A stretch of DNA of 64,000 bases from Streptomyces sp. NBC_01298 (lineage in GTDB: Bacteria > Actinomycetota > Actinomycetes > Streptomycetales > Streptomycetaceae), in the NCBI RefSeq assembly GCF_035978755.1, contig NZ_CP108414.1, forward strand, positions 7,316,001-7,380,000, read 5' to 3'. The notes beneath the pieces were generated by a model. It had not been told where the DNA came from and searched no databases. It worked only from the letters and a program-made list of their open reading frames with translations. Within the stretch, counting starts at the first letter, position 1. Each line of letters opens with the position of its first letter. The translations under genes and the position numbers were made by a program. Below, in pieces: positions 10,399 to 22,894 of this stretch.

Positions 10399-10965
10399 GT
10401 GGCTTCCACGAACGACCTCAAGAACGGCATGGTGCTGAAGCTCGACGGGGGCCAGCTCTGGTCCGTCGTCGAGTTCCAGCACGTCAAGCCCGGCAAGGGC
10501 CCGGCCTTCGTGCGCACCAAGCTGAAGAGCGTCATGTCCGGCAAGGTCGTCGACAAGACGTTCAACGCCGGCACCAAGGTCGAGACGGCCACCATCGACC
10601 GCCGCGACATGCAGTTCTCCTACATGGACGGCGAGTACTTCGTCTTCATGGACATGGAGGACTTCGACCAGCTGATGGTCGACAAGAAGGCCGTCGGTGA
10701 CGCCGCCAACTTCCTGATCGAGGGCTTCACCGCCTCCGTGGCCCGCCACGAGGGCGAGGTGCTCTACGTCGAGCTCCCGGCCGCCGTCGAGCTGACCATC
10801 GAGCACACGGACCCGGGCGTCCAGGGCGACCGCTCCACCGGTGGCACCAAGCCGGCGACGCTGGAGACGGGCCACGAGATCCAGGTCCCGCTCTTCATCA
10901 ACACCGGCGAGAAGATCAAGGTCGACACCCGCACCAGCGACTACCTCGGCCGGGTGAACAGCTAA
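10399..10965 (+). CDS. efp: Translation elongation factor P
   Basis: EF-P relieves ribosome stalling at polyproline. The product is 188 residues with the three-domain EF-P/eIF5A architecture. The tip loop [12 protein letters not shown] carries the lysine that is modified in some bacteria. The C-terminal OB domain ends [17 protein letters not shown], the EF-P signature. GTG start at 10399. nusB follows 2 bp after the stop, so the two are co-transcribed. The proline-rich proteins nearby (mltG tail, the P-loop protein tail) are plausible clients, but that is inference. Confidence 0.96.
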   Translation: MASTNDLKNGMVLKLDGGQLWSVVEFQHVKPGKGPAFVRTKLKSVMSGKVVDKTFNAGTKVETATIDRRDMQFSYMDGEYFVFMDMEDFDQLMVDKKAVGDAANFLIEGFTASVARHEGEVLYVELPAAVELTIEHTDPGVQGDRSTGGTKPATLETGHEIQVPLFINTGEKIKVDTRTSDYLGRVNS

Positions 10966-10967
10966 CC

Positions 10968-11405
10968 GTGGCTGCCCGGAGCAACGCGCGCAAGCGCGCT
11001 TTCCAGATCCTGTTCGAGGCCGACCAGCGCGGGGTCTCCGTGCGCGAGGTCCTCGCGGACTGGGTCCGCCACTCGCGGTCGGACACCGACCGTCAGCCCG
11101 CGGTGAACGAGTTCACCATGGAACTCGTCGAGGGGTACGCCGACAAGGTGGACCGCATCGACGATCTGATCGCCACCTACGCCGTGGACTGGGACCTCGA
11201 CCGCATGCCGGTCGTGGACCGGAACATCGTGCGTCTCGGTGCCTACGAGCTGATCTGGGTCGACGGCACCCCGGACGCCGTGGCCATCGACGAGGCCGTC
11301 GAGCTGGCCAAGGAGTTCTCCACGGACGAGTCGCCCTCGTTCGTGAACGGGCTGCTCGGCCGCTTCAAGGACCTCAAGCCGAAGCTGCGCCGCAGCGAGA
11401 GCTGA
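10968..11405 (+). CDS. nusB: Transcription antitermination protein NusB
   Basis: An RNA-binding all-helical factor that joins NusE at boxA for rRNA antitermination. It has 145 residues with family motifs ARKRAFQILFEAD at the N-terminus, DRIDDLIATYAVDWDLDRMPVVDRNIVRLGAYEL in the centre (split here across helices), IDEAVELAKEFS and FVNGLLG near the C-terminus. The GTG start lies 2 bp after efp. A perfect 16-bp hairpin follows at 11431-11466, and bldD converges from the right. Confidence 0.95.
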   Translation: MAARSNARKRAFQILFEADQRGVSVREVLADWVRHSRSDTDRQPAVNEFTMELVEGYADKVDRIDDLIATYAVDWDLDRMPVVDRNIVRLGAYELIWVDGTPDAVAIDEAVELAKEFSTDESPSFVNGLLGRFKDLKPKLRRSES

Positions 11406-11430
11406 CCGGCGCCGCCGGTACGGCGTGAAC

Positions 11431-11466
11431 GGAGGGCCCGCAGCGCACGCGCGCTGCGGGCCCTCC
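11431..11466 (+). terminator. Terminator hairpin after nusB
   Basis: A perfect 16-bp inverted repeat (ggagggcccgcagcgc and its complement) with loop ACGC starts 25 bp after the nusB stop. It has no T-run. Its position ends the efp-nusB transcript. Confidence 0.75.
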
Positions 11467-11534
11467 GTCGTACGCCCCCAAGGCGCCGGTCCAAGGTGCC
11501 GGTCCAAGGCGCCGTCGGGCCGCTGTGCGGGCAT

Positions 11535-11584
11535 GAAAAAACCGGTGGGTGCCGGGAGCCTGTCGGCTCCCGGCACCCACCGGT
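11535..11584 (-). terminator. bldD: Rho-independent terminator of bldD
   Basis: A perfect 20-bp stem (11541-11560 with 11565-11584) and TGTC loop are followed on the minus strand by a T-tract (plus-strand A-run ending at 11540). It starts 26 bp beyond the bldD stop. This is the best classical intrinsic terminator in the window. Confidence 0.88.
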
Positions 11585-11610
11585 AAACGTTTCTGCTGAG
11601 GCGTGGGGGA

Positions 11611-12111
11611 CTAGATGTCCTCGTGCGCCACCGCACGACGCGCGTCCGCGTCCAGTACGCCCCAGCTGATGAGCTGCTCGGTCAGGACCGAGGGCGACTG
11701 GTCGTAGATGACGGCGAGGGTGCGCAGGTCGTCCTGGCGGATCGAGAGCACCTTGCCGTTGTAGTCGCCGCGCTGGCTCTGGATGGTCGCCGCGTAACGC
11801 TGCAGCGGGCCGGCCTTCTCGGCGGGGACGTGGGCGAGGCGCTCCAGGTCCAGGCGCAGCTTCGGCGGCGGCTCGGCCGCTCCGCCGGGGGTGGTACCGG
11901 GCAGCAGTTCCTGCACGGGCACCCCGTAGAAGTCCGCCAGCTCGGCAAGACGCTGGACGGTCACGGCGCGGTCTCCGCGCTCGTAAGAACCGACCACCAC
12001 GGCCTTCCACCGGCCCTGGGACTTCTCCTCGACACCATGGAGGGAAAGGCCCTGCTGGGTGCGGATGGCGCGGAGCTTGGCCCCGAGCTGTTTGGCGTAT
12101 TCGCTGGACAT
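11611..12111 (-). CDS. bldD: Developmental master regulator BldD (c-di-GMP-responsive repressor)
   Basis: BldD represses sporulation genes during vegetative growth when dimerised by tetrameric c-di-GMP. The protein has 166 residues starting MSSEYAKQLGAKLRAIRTQQ, with an N-terminal XRE helix-turn-helix and a C-terminal c-di-GMP domain. Both ligand motifs are intact: RGD at about 114-116 and RQDD at about 125-128, separated by 8 residues. The chosen start matches known BldD; a longer reading from 12174 would run through its own operator. The C-terminus (AVAHEDI) differs slightly from the S. coelicolor protein as I recall it. The gene is divergent from pyrR and carries a BldD box in its promoter, so it is autoregulated. 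Confidence 0.97.
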   Translation of the reverse strand: MSSEYAKQLGAKLRAIRTQQGLSLHGVEEKSQGRWKAVVVGSYERGDRAVTVQRLAELADFYGVPVQELLPGTTPGGAAEPPPKLRLDLERLAHVPAEKAGPLQRYAATIQSQRGDYNGKVLSIRQDDLRTLAVIYDQSPSVLTEQLISWGVLDADARRAVAHEDI

Positions 12112-12166
12112 AACGCTCCCGGACGCTGTGACGACATGACCACGTGCGGCTCCGCCGCGCGGCTGG

Positions 12167-12208
12167 TAACTCACTGTGAGGTTACGCAGCGTTACTTGGA
12201 TGCGTCAA
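12167..12208 (-). promoter_or_regulatory. bldD: bldD promoter with BldD box
   Basis: Read on the minus strand, a -35 TTGACG (12208-12203) and a -10 TAACCT (12184-12179) are separated by 18 bp. The sequence taactcactgtga at 12167-12179 matches the BldD consensus TNAC-N5-GTNA exactly and overlaps the predicted transcription start. This geometry explains autorepression, which is established for S. coelicolor bldD. Confidence 0.82.
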
Positions 12209-12300
12209 GCCGAATGCTCTCCGACGCCCACGTAAGAGGGGTCCTGGGCTGCCCCGATGTCGGGTCGAGGGAATCCCCCTGGTACCGTGGAACGCGTAGA

Positions 12301-12350
12301 TCCGACGTCCTTTAAGGTCCGTCCCGTGAGGCGGAGAAGGAGGTCCTTTT
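12301..12350 (+). promoter_or_regulatory. Putative PyrR-binding leader overlapping the pyrR ribosome-binding site
   Basis: The leader contains ccgtcccgtgaggcgg, a short hairpin with the GAGG loop element typical of PyrR sites. The tcctt at 12308-12312 can pair with aagga (12337-12341), part of the Shine-Dalgarno aaggagg that ends 8 bp before the pyrR ATG. In mycobacteria PyrR represses by binding the leader over the ribosome-binding site. The same mechanism is inferred here. A possible -10 TACCGT lies at 12283-12288. Confidence 0.65.
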
Positions 12351-12351
12351 C

Positions 12352-12960
12352 ATGGACACCCAGCACGACCGGCACGACCAGCAGGATCAGAAAACAGCCG
12401 CGGATGTCATGCGCCCCGTTCTCGAAGCGCAGGACATCGCCCGTGTTCTGACCCGCATCGCCCACGAGATCGTCGAACGCGCCAAGGGCGCCGACGACGT
12501 GGTGCTCCTCGGCATTCCCACCCGCGGTGTCTTCCTCGCCCGCCGGCTGGCCGCCAAGCTCGAAGAGATCACCGGCACGAAGATCCCGGTCGGCTCCCTC
12601 GACATCACCATGTACCGCGACGACCTGCGGATGAAGCCGGCCCGCGCCATCGGCCGCACCGAGATTCCCGGCGACGACATCGACGGCCGCCTGGTCGTCC
12701 TCGTCGACGACGTTCTCTTCTCCGGCCGCACCATCCGCGCCGCCCTCGACGCCCTCGGCGACCTCGGCCGCCCCCGCGCCGTGCAGCTGGCGGTCCTCGT
12801 CGACCGCGGCCACCGCGAACTGCCGATCCGCGCCGACTACGTCGGCAAGAACCTCCCCACGTCGCTGCGGGAGAACGTCCAGGTCCAGGTCCAGGAGGAG
12901 GACGGCCGCGACGCCGTGCTGCTCGGCCAGCGGACCGACCGGGCAGCCGTCGGGCAGTAG
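12352..12960 (+). CDS. pyrR: Pyrimidine operon regulator / uracil phosphoribosyltransferase PyrR
   Basis: PyrR binds pyr mRNA in response to UMP/UTP and also has uracil phosphoribosyltransferase activity. The product has 202 residues. The PRPP-binding loop [18 protein letters not shown] is intact, and [23 protein letters not shown] and the C-terminal [19 protein letters not shown] blocks identify PyrR rather than other phosphoribosyltransferases. Residues 1-20 ([13 protein letters not shown]) are a hydrophilic extension. It leads the pyrimidine operon and has its own likely target in its leader. Confidence 0.95.
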   Translation: MDTQHDRHDQQDQKTAADVMRPVLEAQDIARVLTRIAHEIVERAKGADDVVLLGIPTRGVFLARRLAAKLEEITGTKIPVGSLDITMYRDDLRMKPARAIGRTEIPGDDIDGRLVVLVDDVLFSGRTIRAALDALGDLGRPRAVQLAVLVDRGHRELPIRADYVGKNLPTSLRENVQVQVQEEDGRDAVLLGQRTDRAAVGQ

Positions 12961-13040
12961 CGTCGCCGGCCGCCGGGCCCCTCGGGGTCCGCGCCGGAGT
13001 CCGCCCTGCCCGCACCCCCAGCCAGCCCGTCTGCCCTCCT

Positions 13041-13142
13041 CATGGCTTCGACCTCCTCACGGCTTTGAACTCACCACGGCTTTGACCTCACCACGGCTTT
13101 GAACTCAACACGGCTTTGAACTCAACACGGCTTTGAACTCAA
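13041..13142 (+). repeat. Six 17-bp tandem repeats between pyrR and pyrB
   Basis: Six head-to-tail 17-bp units fill 13041-13142. The consensus is cacggctttgaactcam. The first unit (catggcttcgacctcct) is the most diverged, and the last three are identical over 17 bp. The array occupies half of the 201-bp pyrR-pyrB gap and ends 19 bp before the pyrB ATG. It contains no spacers, so it is not CRISPR. No function is known to me. Confidence 0.95.
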
Positions 13143-13161
13143 CGACTTACGGAGCACCCGG

Positions 13162-14151
13162 ATGAAGCGCCACCTCATCTCGGCCGCCGATCTCACGCGC
13201 GACGACGCCGTCCTGATCCTCGACACCGCCGAGGAGATGGCCCGAGTCGCGGACCGGCCGATCAAGAAGCTGCCCACCCTGCGCGGCCGCACGATCTGCA
13301 ACCTCTTCTTCGAGGACTCGACCCGTACCCGGATCTCCTTCGAGGCCGCCGAGAAGCGCCTCTCCGCCGATGTCATCAACTTCGCGGCCAAGGGTTCCAG
13401 CGTCTCCAAGGGCGAGTCCCTCAAGGACACCGCCCAGACCCTGGAGGCCATGGGCGTCGACGCGGTCGTCATCCGCCACCACGCCTCCGGCGCCCCGTAC
13501 CGCCTCGCCACCTCCGGCTGGATCGACGCCCCGGTGATCAACGCGGGCGACGGCACCCACGAGCACCCCACCCAGGCCCTGCTCGACGCCTTCACCATGC
13601 GCCGCCGCCTGGTCGGCAAGGACGCCGGGCTCGGCAAGGACCTGAACGGCCGCCGGATCACCATCGTCGGCGACGTCCTGCACAGCCGGGTCGCCCGCTC
13701 CAACGTCCAGCTGCTCCACACCCTCGGCGCCGAGGTCACCCTGGTGGCCCCGCCCACCCTGGTCCCGGTCGGCGTCGAGGCCTGGCCGTGCGAGATCTCG
13801 TACAGCCTGGACGCGGTACTGCCGAAGTCCGACGCCGTCATGATGCTGCGGGTGCAGCGCGAGCGGATGAACGCCGCCTTCTTCCCGACCGAGCGCGAGT
13901 ACTCCCGCCGCTACGGCCTGGACGGCGCCAGGATGGCCCGCATGCCCGAGCACGCCATCGTCATGCACCCCGGCCCGATGGTCCGCGGTATGGAGATCAC
14001 CGCCGAGGTCGCCGACTCGGAGCGCTGCACGGTCATCGAGCAGGTCACCAACGGCGTCTCGATCCGCATGGCCGTCCTGTACCTGCTGCTCGGAGGCTCC
14101 GAGCCCGCCGTCACCACCACCAGCACGCCCCGCACCGAGGAGAGCAAGTAA
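13162..14151 (+). CDS. pyrB: Aspartate carbamoyltransferase catalytic chain
   Basis: Condenses carbamoyl phosphate with aspartate. The carbamoyl-phosphate motif [13 protein letters not shown], the HPTQALLDA block, the [12 protein letters not shown] motif and HPGPMVRG are all present. The product has 329 residues including a short non-conserved Thr/Glu C-terminus. No pyrI regulatory chain is present, and pyrC lies 2 bp downstream. The neighbouring dihydroorotase is class I, and in many bacteria such proteins assemble with ATCase; whether they do here is inference. Confidence 0.96.
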   Translation: MKRHLISAADLTRDDAVLILDTAEEMARVADRPIKKLPTLRGRTICNLFFEDSTRTRISFEAAEKRLSADVINFAAKGSSVSKGESLKDTAQTLEAMGVDAVVIRHHASGAPYRLATSGWIDAPVINAGDGTHEHPTQALLDAFTMRRRLVGKDAGLGKDLNGRRITIVGDVLHSRVARSNVQLLHTLGAEVTLVAPPTLVPVGVEAWPCEISYSLDAVLPKSDAVMMLRVQRERMNAAFFPTEREYSRRYGLDGARMARMPEHAIVMHPGPMVRGMEITAEVADSERCTVIEQVTNGVSIRMAVLYLLLGGSEPAVTTTSTPRTEESK

Positions 14152-14153
14152 AG

Positions 14154-15440
14154 ATGAGCAAGATCCTTATCCGTGGCGCGAAGGTACTCGGTGGCGACGT
14201 CCAGGACGTCCTGATCGACGGCGAGACCATCGCCGCCGTGGGCACCGGCCTCGACGCCGGCGACGCAGTCGTCATCGAGGCCGCGGGCCAGGTCCTCCTC
14301 CCCGGCCTCGTCGACCTCCACACCCACCTGCGCGAGCCCGGCCGCGAGGACTCCGAGACCGTCCTCACCGGCACCCGCGCCGCCGCCTCCGGCGGCTACA
14401 CCGCCGTCTTCGCCATGGCCAACACCTTCCCCGTCGCCGACACCGCGGGCGTCGTCGAGCAGGTGTGGCGCCTGGGCAAGGAGTCCGGCTACTGCGACGT
14501 CCAGCCCATCGGCGCCGTCACCGTCGGCCTGGAGGGCAAGCAGCTCTCCGAGCTCGGCGCCATGCACGAGTCCGCCGCCCGCGTCACCGTCTTCTCCGAC
14601 GACGGCAAGTGCGTGGACGACGCGGTCATCATGCGCCGCGCCCTGGAGTACGTGAAGGCCTTCGGCGGCGTCGTCGCCCAGCACGCCCAGGAGCCCCGCC
14701 TCACCGAGGGCGCCCAGATGAACGAGGGCATCGTCTCCGCCGAGCTCGGCCTCGGCGGCTGGCCGGCCGTCGCCGAGGAATCGGTGATCGCCCGCGACGT
14801 GCTGCTCGCCGAGCACGTCGGCTCCCGCGTCCACATCTGCCACCTCTCCACCGCCGGATCCGTCGAGATCATCCGCTGGGCCAAGTCCCGCGGCATCGAC
14901 GTCACCGCCGAGGTCACCCCGCACCACCTGCTCCTCACCGACGAGCTCGTGCGCTCGTACAACCCGGTCTACAAGGTCAACCCGCCGCTGCGCACCGAGC
15001 GCGACGTGCTGGCCCTGCGCGAGGCGCTCGCCGACGGCACGATCGACATCGTCGCCACCGACCACGCCCCGCACCCGCACGAGGACAAGGACTGCGAGTG
15101 GGCCGCCGCCGCCATGGGCATGGTGGGCCTGGAGACCGCGCTCTCCGTCGTCCAGCAGACGATGGTGGAGACCGGACTGCTCGACTGGGCGGGCGTCGCC
15201 GAACGCATGTCCTTCGCCCCGGCGCGCATCGGCGGTCTTCCGAACCACGGACGCCCCGTCTCGGCAGGTGAACCCGCGAACCTGACCTTGGTCGATACCT
15301 CGTACCGTGGTGTCGTGGACCCCGCACACTTCGCCTCCCGCAGCCGCAACACGCCTTACGAGGGCCGTGAGCTGCCGGGGCGCGTCACTCACACCTTCCT
15401 GCGGGGCCGGGCAACGGTCGTGGACGGGACACTGGCGTGA
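14154..15440 (+). CDS. pyrC: Dihydroorotase (class I)
   Basis: Cyclises N-carbamoyl-aspartate to dihydroorotate. The metal-binding motif [30 protein letters not shown], the HICHLST strand and ATDHAPHP with its catalytic Asp identify a class I amidohydrolase. The product has 428 residues. The start ATG is 2 bp after pyrB, and its TGA overlaps the GTG of the following membrane-protein gene. Ordinary in length and composition. Confidence 0.96.
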   Translation: MSKILIRGAKVLGGDVQDVLIDGETIAAVGTGLDAGDAVVIEAAGQVLLPGLVDLHTHLREPGREDSETVLTGTRAAASGGYTAVFAMANTFPVADTAGVVEQVWRLGKESGYCDVQPIGAVTVGLEGKQLSELGAMHESAARVTVFSDDGKCVDDAVIMRRALEYVKAFGGVVAQHAQEPRLTEGAQMNEGIVSAELGLGGWPAVAEESVIARDVLLAEHVGSRVHICHLSTAGSVEIIRWAKSRGIDVTAEVTPHHLLLTDELVRSYNPVYKVNPPLRTERDVLALREALADGTIDIVATDHAPHPHEDKDCEWAAAAMGMVGLETALSVVQQTMVETGLLDWAGVAERMSFAPARIGGLPNHGRPVSAGEPANLTLVDTSYRGVVDPAHFASRSRNTPYEGRELPGRVTHTFLRGRATVVDGTLA

Positions 15441-16021
15441 CACCTGCAGTAATCCAACTGGCCGCCGAGGCCGCCGAACGACAGTCGGCGGAGGTGACGG
15501 ACTGGGGCGCCCGCATCGCGTGGGTGATCGGTCTGCTCGTCTTCATCGCCTTCGTGTACTGGCTGATGCGGCAGGGCTGGAAATGGCGCGGCACCCTGCA
15601 GAGCGATCTGCCGGAGCTGCCCGCCGCCCCCGGCGGTCTCCCCGAGCACCGGCTGGCCCTGACCGGCCGGTACCACGGGTCCACCACCGCCGGGCAGTGG
15701 CTCGACCGGATCGTCTCCCACGGACTGGGCGTCCGCAGCCGGGTCGAGCTCACGCTCACCGACGCGGGCCTCGACGTGGTCCGTCCGGGTGCCACCGACT
15801 TCTTCGTACCGGCCGCGCAGCTGCGCGGCGCCCGCCTCGACAAGGGAATCGCGGGCAAGGTACTCACCGAAGGCGGTCTCCTCGTCGTCACATGGGCGCA
15901 CGGCGACAGGCTGATCGACTCCGGATTCCGCTCCGACCGCGCGGCCGAACACGCCGCTTGGGTCGAAGCGATCAACGACATGAACCACTCAATCACCACG
16001 ACGGAAGGCGCCGAACGATGA
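15437..16021 (+). CDS. Membrane-anchored PH-like domain protein of the pyr operon
   Basis: A 194-residue protein whose biochemical role I do not know. It has one transmembrane helix at roughly residues 25-42 ([15 protein letters not shown]), a short basic stretch and a C-terminal globular domain ([35 protein letters not shown]) that resembles a bacterial PH-like fold. GTG start overlaps the pyrC stop (GTGA), and carA starts inside its stop. I recall the gene as conserved at this place in streptomycetes, which suggests a role tied to carbamoyl phosphate or pyrimidine supply, but no reaction can be assigned. Confidence 0.75.
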   Translation: MTPAVIQLAAEAAERQSAEVTDWGARIAWVIGLLVFIAFVYWLMRQGWKWRGTLQSDLPELPAAPGGLPEHRLALTGRYHGSTTAGQWLDRIVSHGLGVRSRVELTLTDAGLDVVRPGATDFFVPAAQLRGARLDKGIAGKVLTEGGLLVVTWAHGDRLIDSGFRSDRAAEHAAWVEAINDMNHSITTTEGAER

Positions 16022-17158
16022 CGACCTCCACCAGGGGAGCAGCCAAAGCTCCCGCCGTACTCGTCCTGGAGGACGGTCGGATCTTCCGCGGCCGCGCCTA
16101 CGGCGCTGTGGGGGAGACCTTCGGCGAGGCCGTGTTCTCCACCGGCATGACCGGCTACCAGGAGACCCTCACCGACCCGTCGTACCACCGGCAGGTCGTC
16201 GTGATGACCGCCCCGCACGTGGGCAACACCGGCGTCAACGACGAGGACCCGGAGTCCTCCCGCATCTGGGTCGCCGGGTACGTCGTACGCGACCCCGCCC
16301 GCGTCCCCTCCAACTGGCGCTCCGTGCGCTCGCTGGACGAGGAGCTCGTCAAGCAGGGCGTCGTCGGGATCTCCGGCATCGACACCCGCGCCCTGACCCG
16401 CCACCTGCGCGAGCGCGGCGCCATGCGCGTCGGCATCTTCTCGGGCGAGGCCTGGGACGGCGTCCGCGACGAGGCGCTGCTGGCCAAGGTCCAGGCCGCC
16501 CCGCAGATGAAGGGCGCCGACCTCTCCGCCGAGGTCTCCACCAAGGAGACGTACGTCGTCCCCGCGATCGGGACCAAGAAGTTCACCGTCGCCGCCGTGG
16601 ACCTCGGCATCAAGGGCATGACCCCGCACCGGATGGCCGAGCGCGGCATCGAGGTCCACGTGCTCCCCGCCACCGCCACCGTCGAGGACGTGTACGCGGT
16701 CGCCCCCGACGGCGTGTTCTTCTCCAACGGCCCGGGCGACCCGGCCACCGCCGACCACGCGGTCTCCGTCATGCAGGGCGTCCTCGCCCGCAAGACCCCG
16801 CTCTTCGGCATCTGCTTCGGCAACCAGATCCTGGGCCGCGCGCTCGGCTTCGGCACCTACAAGCTGAAGTACGGCCACCGCGGCATCAACCAGCCGGTGC
16901 AGGACCGCACCACCGGCAAGGTCGAGATCACCGCGCACAACCACGGCTTCGCCGTGGACGCGCCCCTCGACAAGGTCTCGGAGACCGCCTACGGCCGCGC
17001 CGAGGTCTCCCACGTCTGCCTCAACGACAACGTCGTGGAAGGCCTCCAGCTGCTCGACCAGCCGGCCTTCTCCGTCCAGTACCACCCCGAGGCGGCCGCC
17101 GGCCCGCACGACGCCGCGTACCTCTTCGACCGCTTCGTACACCTGATGGAGGCCGAGC

Positions 17159-17166
<8 letters not shown>
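16018..17166 (+). CDS. carA: Carbamoyl-phosphate synthase small (glutaminase) subunit
   Basis: Hydrolyses glutamine and channels ammonia to CarB. The product has 382 residues. The N-terminal domain has [15 protein letters not shown] and [16 protein letters not shown] segments. The C-terminal class-I amidotransferase domain has the nucleophile in LFGICFGNQ (usually GICLGHQ) and catalytic His-Glu in [12 protein letters not shown]. The start ATG overlaps the preceding TGA by 4 bp, and its end overlaps carB by 8 bp. The FGN variant of the nucleophile elbow is common in actinobacteria as far as I recall. Confidence 0.96.
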
Positions 17167-20467
<3,301 letters not shown>

Positions 20468-20477
20468 TAGCCCGTAC

Positions 20478-20519
20478 GAAAGGGGGGCATCGGCGACAGC
20501 GACCGGTGTCCCCCCTTTC
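20478..20519 (+). terminator. Hairpin between carB and pyrD
   Basis: An inverted repeat (gaaaggggggcatcgg against ccggtgtcccccctttc) with one bulge ends one base before an in-frame ATG at 20520. It lies 28 bp before the likely pyrD start. Because pyrD and pyrF continue the pathway, it may be a partial terminator or attenuator rather than an absolute stop. Confidence 0.55.
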
Positions 20520-20546
20520 ATGAGCGCCAAAGGGATATTTCGGACG

Positions 20547-21656
20547 ATGTACAAACTGTTCTTCAACCTCGTCTTCAAGCGGATGGACGCGGAGCAGGCC
20601 CACTACATGGCCTTCCGCTGGATCCGCCTCGCGGCCCGCACCCCGGTGCTGCGCACCTTCGTGGCCGCCTACCTGGCCCCCCGGTACGCGTCCCTGCGCA
20701 CCGAGGCCCTCGGACTGCGGATGCACGGCCCCTTCGGGCTCGCGGCCGGCTTCGACAAGAACGCCGTCGCCATCGACGGGATGTCGATGCTCGGCTTCGA
20801 CCACATCGAGATCGGCACCGTCACCGCCGAGGCCCAGCCCGGCAATCCGAAGAAGCGGCTGTTCCGGCTGGTCCCGGACCGTGCGCTGATCAACCGCATG
20901 GGCTTCAACAACGAGGGCTCGGAGGCCGTCGCGGACCGCCTGGCGGCCCGTAACCCCGTCTTCAAGACGGTCGTCGGCGTCAACATCGGCAAGACGAAGG
21001 TCGTCCCCGAGGAGGAGGCCGTCGCCGACTACGTCGCCTCCACCGAGCGGCTCGCCCGGCACGCGGACTACCTCGTCGTCAACGTCTCCTCCCCGAACAC
21101 CCCGGGCCTGCGCAACCTCCAGGCCACCGAGTCGCTGCGCCCGCTGCTGAGCGCCGTGCGCGAGGCGGCCGACCGCGCCGTCACCGACCGGCGGGTCCCG
21201 CTGCTCGTCAAGATCGCCCCGGACCTCGCGGACGAGGACGTGGACGCGGTCGCCGACCTTGCCCTGGAGCTGGGCCTCGACGGCATCATCGCGACGAACA
21301 CGACGATCGCCCGCGAGGGCCTCGGCCTGAAGTCCGACCCGTCGCTGGTCAAGGAGACCGGCGGCCTGTCCGGAGCACCGGTCAAGGAGCGCTCCCTGGA
21401 GGTCCTGCGCCGGCTGTACGCCCGCGTGGGCGACCACCTGGTCCTGGTCGGCGTCGGCGGCATCGAGAACGCCGAGGACGCCTGGCAGCGGATCCTGGCG
21501 GGCGCGAGCCTGGTGCAGGGCTACAGCGCCTTCATCTACGAGGGCCCCTGCTACGCCCGCGCCATCCACAAGGGCCTGGCCGCGCGCCTGGCCGCCAGCC
21601 CGTACGCGACGCTCGCCGAAGCGGTGGGCGCGGAAACCCGAAAGGCCGCCCTGTGA
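20547..21656 (+). CDS. pyrD: Dihydroorotate dehydrogenase, class 2 (quinone-linked)
   Basis: Oxidises dihydroorotate to orotate, passing electrons to membrane quinone through FMN. It has 369 residues with the class-2 N-terminal amphipathic membrane helix ([13 protein letters not shown]). The catalytic base is Ser in [15 protein letters not shown], and FMN-binding [12 protein letters not shown] and [12 protein letters not shown] follow. The ATG at 20547, with AAGGGA 11 bp upstream, fits the family N-terminus; the ATG at 20520 has no Shine-Dalgarno and lies against the hairpin. pyrF overlaps its stop by 4 bp. A second, class-1B enzyme is encoded 2 kb downstream. Confidence 0.94.
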   Translation: MYKLFFNLVFKRMDAEQAHYMAFRWIRLAARTPVLRTFVAAYLAPRYASLRTEALGLRMHGPFGLAAGFDKNAVAIDGMSMLGFDHIEIGTVTAEAQPGNPKKRLFRLVPDRALINRMGFNNEGSEAVADRLAARNPVFKTVVGVNIGKTKVVPEEEAVADYVASTERLARHADYLVVNVSSPNTPGLRNLQATESLRPLLSAVREAADRAVTDRRVPLLVKIAPDLADEDVDAVADLALELGLDGIIATNTTIAREGLGLKSDPSLVKETGGLSGAPVKERSLEVLRRLYARVGDHLVLVGVGGIENAEDAWQRILAGASLVQGYSAFIYEGPCYARAIHKGLAARLAASPYATLAEAVGAETRKAAL

Positions 21657-22504
21657 CCTCTGCGACTCCTGTCATCCCCTTCGGTACGCGGCTGCGCGAG
21701 GCGATGGACACCCGCGGGCCGCTGTGCGTCGGCATCGACCCGCACGCCGCCCTGCTGGCCTCCTGGGGCCTGAACGACGACATCGCGGGCCTGGAGAAGT
21801 TCTCCCGCACGGTGGTCGAGGCGCTGGCCGACTCGGTCGCGGTCTTCAAGCCGCAGGCGGCGTTCTTCGAGCGGTTCGGCTCGCGGGGGATCGCGGTGCT
21901 GGAGCGGACGGTGGCCGACGCGCGGTCGGCGGGCACGCTGGTCGTCATGGACGCCAAGCGGGGTGACATCGGCTCGACGATGGCCGCGTACGCGGAGACC
22001 TTCCTCTCGCCCTCGTCCCCGCTGTTCTCCGACGCGCTGACGGTTTCCCCGTACCTGGGCTACGGCTCGCTGAAGCCGGCCGTCGACCTGGCACGGGAGT
22101 CGGGAGCCGGCCTGTTCGTGCTGGCCCTGACCTCCAACCCGGAGGGGGCGGAGGTCCAGCGGGCGGTGCGGTCGGACGGCCGCACGATCGGGGCGACGAT
22201 GCTGGCGCACCTGGCGGAGGAGAACGCCGGGGCCTCCCCGATGGGCTCCTTCGGAGCCGTGGTCGGGGCGACGCTGGGGGACCTGTCCTCCTTCGACCTG
22301 GACATCAACGGGCCGCTGCTGGCCCCCGGCATCGGTGCGCAGGGCGCCACCGCGGCGGACCTCCCGGCGGTGTTCGGCGCGGCCGTCCGCAATGTCGTCC
22401 CGAACGTGTCGCGGGGCGTGCTGAAGCACGGGCCGGACGCGACTGCGCTCCGCGCTTCTGCGCAGGCCTTCGCGGACGAGATCCGCGCGGCCGTAGCGGT
22501 GTAG
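21653..22504 (+). CDS. pyrF: Orotidine 5'-phosphate decarboxylase (type 2)
   Basis: The last step to UMP. The protein (283 residues) belongs to the longer type-2 OMP decarboxylases. The catalytic Lys-Asp motif is MDAKRGDIGST. LCVGIDPH near the N-terminus and PGIGAQGATAADL at the C-terminus bind the phosphate. GTG start overlaps the pyrD stop (GTGA). Downstream, 390 bp without a gene are filled largely by a palindromic dispersed repeat, so the core pyr operon may end here. Confidence 0.96.
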   Translation: MTSATPVIPFGTRLREAMDTRGPLCVGIDPHAALLASWGLNDDIAGLEKFSRTVVEALADSVAVFKPQAAFFERFGSRGIAVLERTVADARSAGTLVVMDAKRGDIGSTMAAYAETFLSPSSPLFSDALTVSPYLGYGSLKPAVDLARESGAGLFVLALTSNPEGAEVQRAVRSDGRTIGATMLAHLAEENAGASPMGSFGAVVGATLGDLSSFDLDINGPLLAPGIGAQGATAADLPAVFGAAVRNVVPNVSRGVLKHGPDATALRASAQAFADEIRAAVAV

Positions 22505-22515
22505 CCCTGCGGGGC

Positions 22516-22716
22516 CGTCCCCGACCCGCCCTTCCACCGTTCCCCGGGCTCCGCCCGGACCCGTTCCCGGGGGCCAGCCCCCGGACCCCCGCTCCTCAAA
22601 CGCCGGAGGGGCTGGATGTTTTCAGCCGTCCGGCGTTTGAGGACCGGGGTCTGGGGCCGAGCCCCAGGGGGTCCGGGGCGCAGCCCCGGGGAACGGTGGA
22701 AGGGCGGGTAGGGGAC
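22516..22716. repeat. Dispersed palindromic intergenic element, copy A
   Basis: A long imperfect inverted repeat. Outer arms (acccgcccttccaccgttcc and its near-complement at 22689-22712) flank inner arms ctcctcaaacgccgg (about 22592-22606) and ccggcgtttgaggac (about 22630-22644). Copies B (31295-31480) and C (40442-40582) share the same motifs. It fills most of the 390-bp pyrF-to-pyrK gap. The rest of that gap (to 22894) is GC-rich and shows no gene. Confidence 0.88.
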
Positions 22717-22894
22717 TTCTGCCCCGCGCAGCGGCAAGGGGCGCTGCGGGGACTGCCGCCCCGCGCAGCGGGATGGGGGCGGGTCGGGGCGTAGGGCCCG
22801 GAGGGTCGGGGCTTCGGACCGGTGCCGGAGGGGGCGGGCCCGGGCGATCATGGGGTGGGGGGTTACGGCCCCTATCCCGGACGGAGCGCCCCGC

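Noticed and set aside
13041..13142. CRISPR array
   Set aside because: The 17-bp units are directly adjacent with no spacers, and no cas genes are nearby.
20520..20546. ATG at 20520 as pyrD start
   Set aside because: It abuts a GC-rich hairpin with no Shine-Dalgarno. The ATG at 20547 matches the class 2 N-terminal membrane helix.
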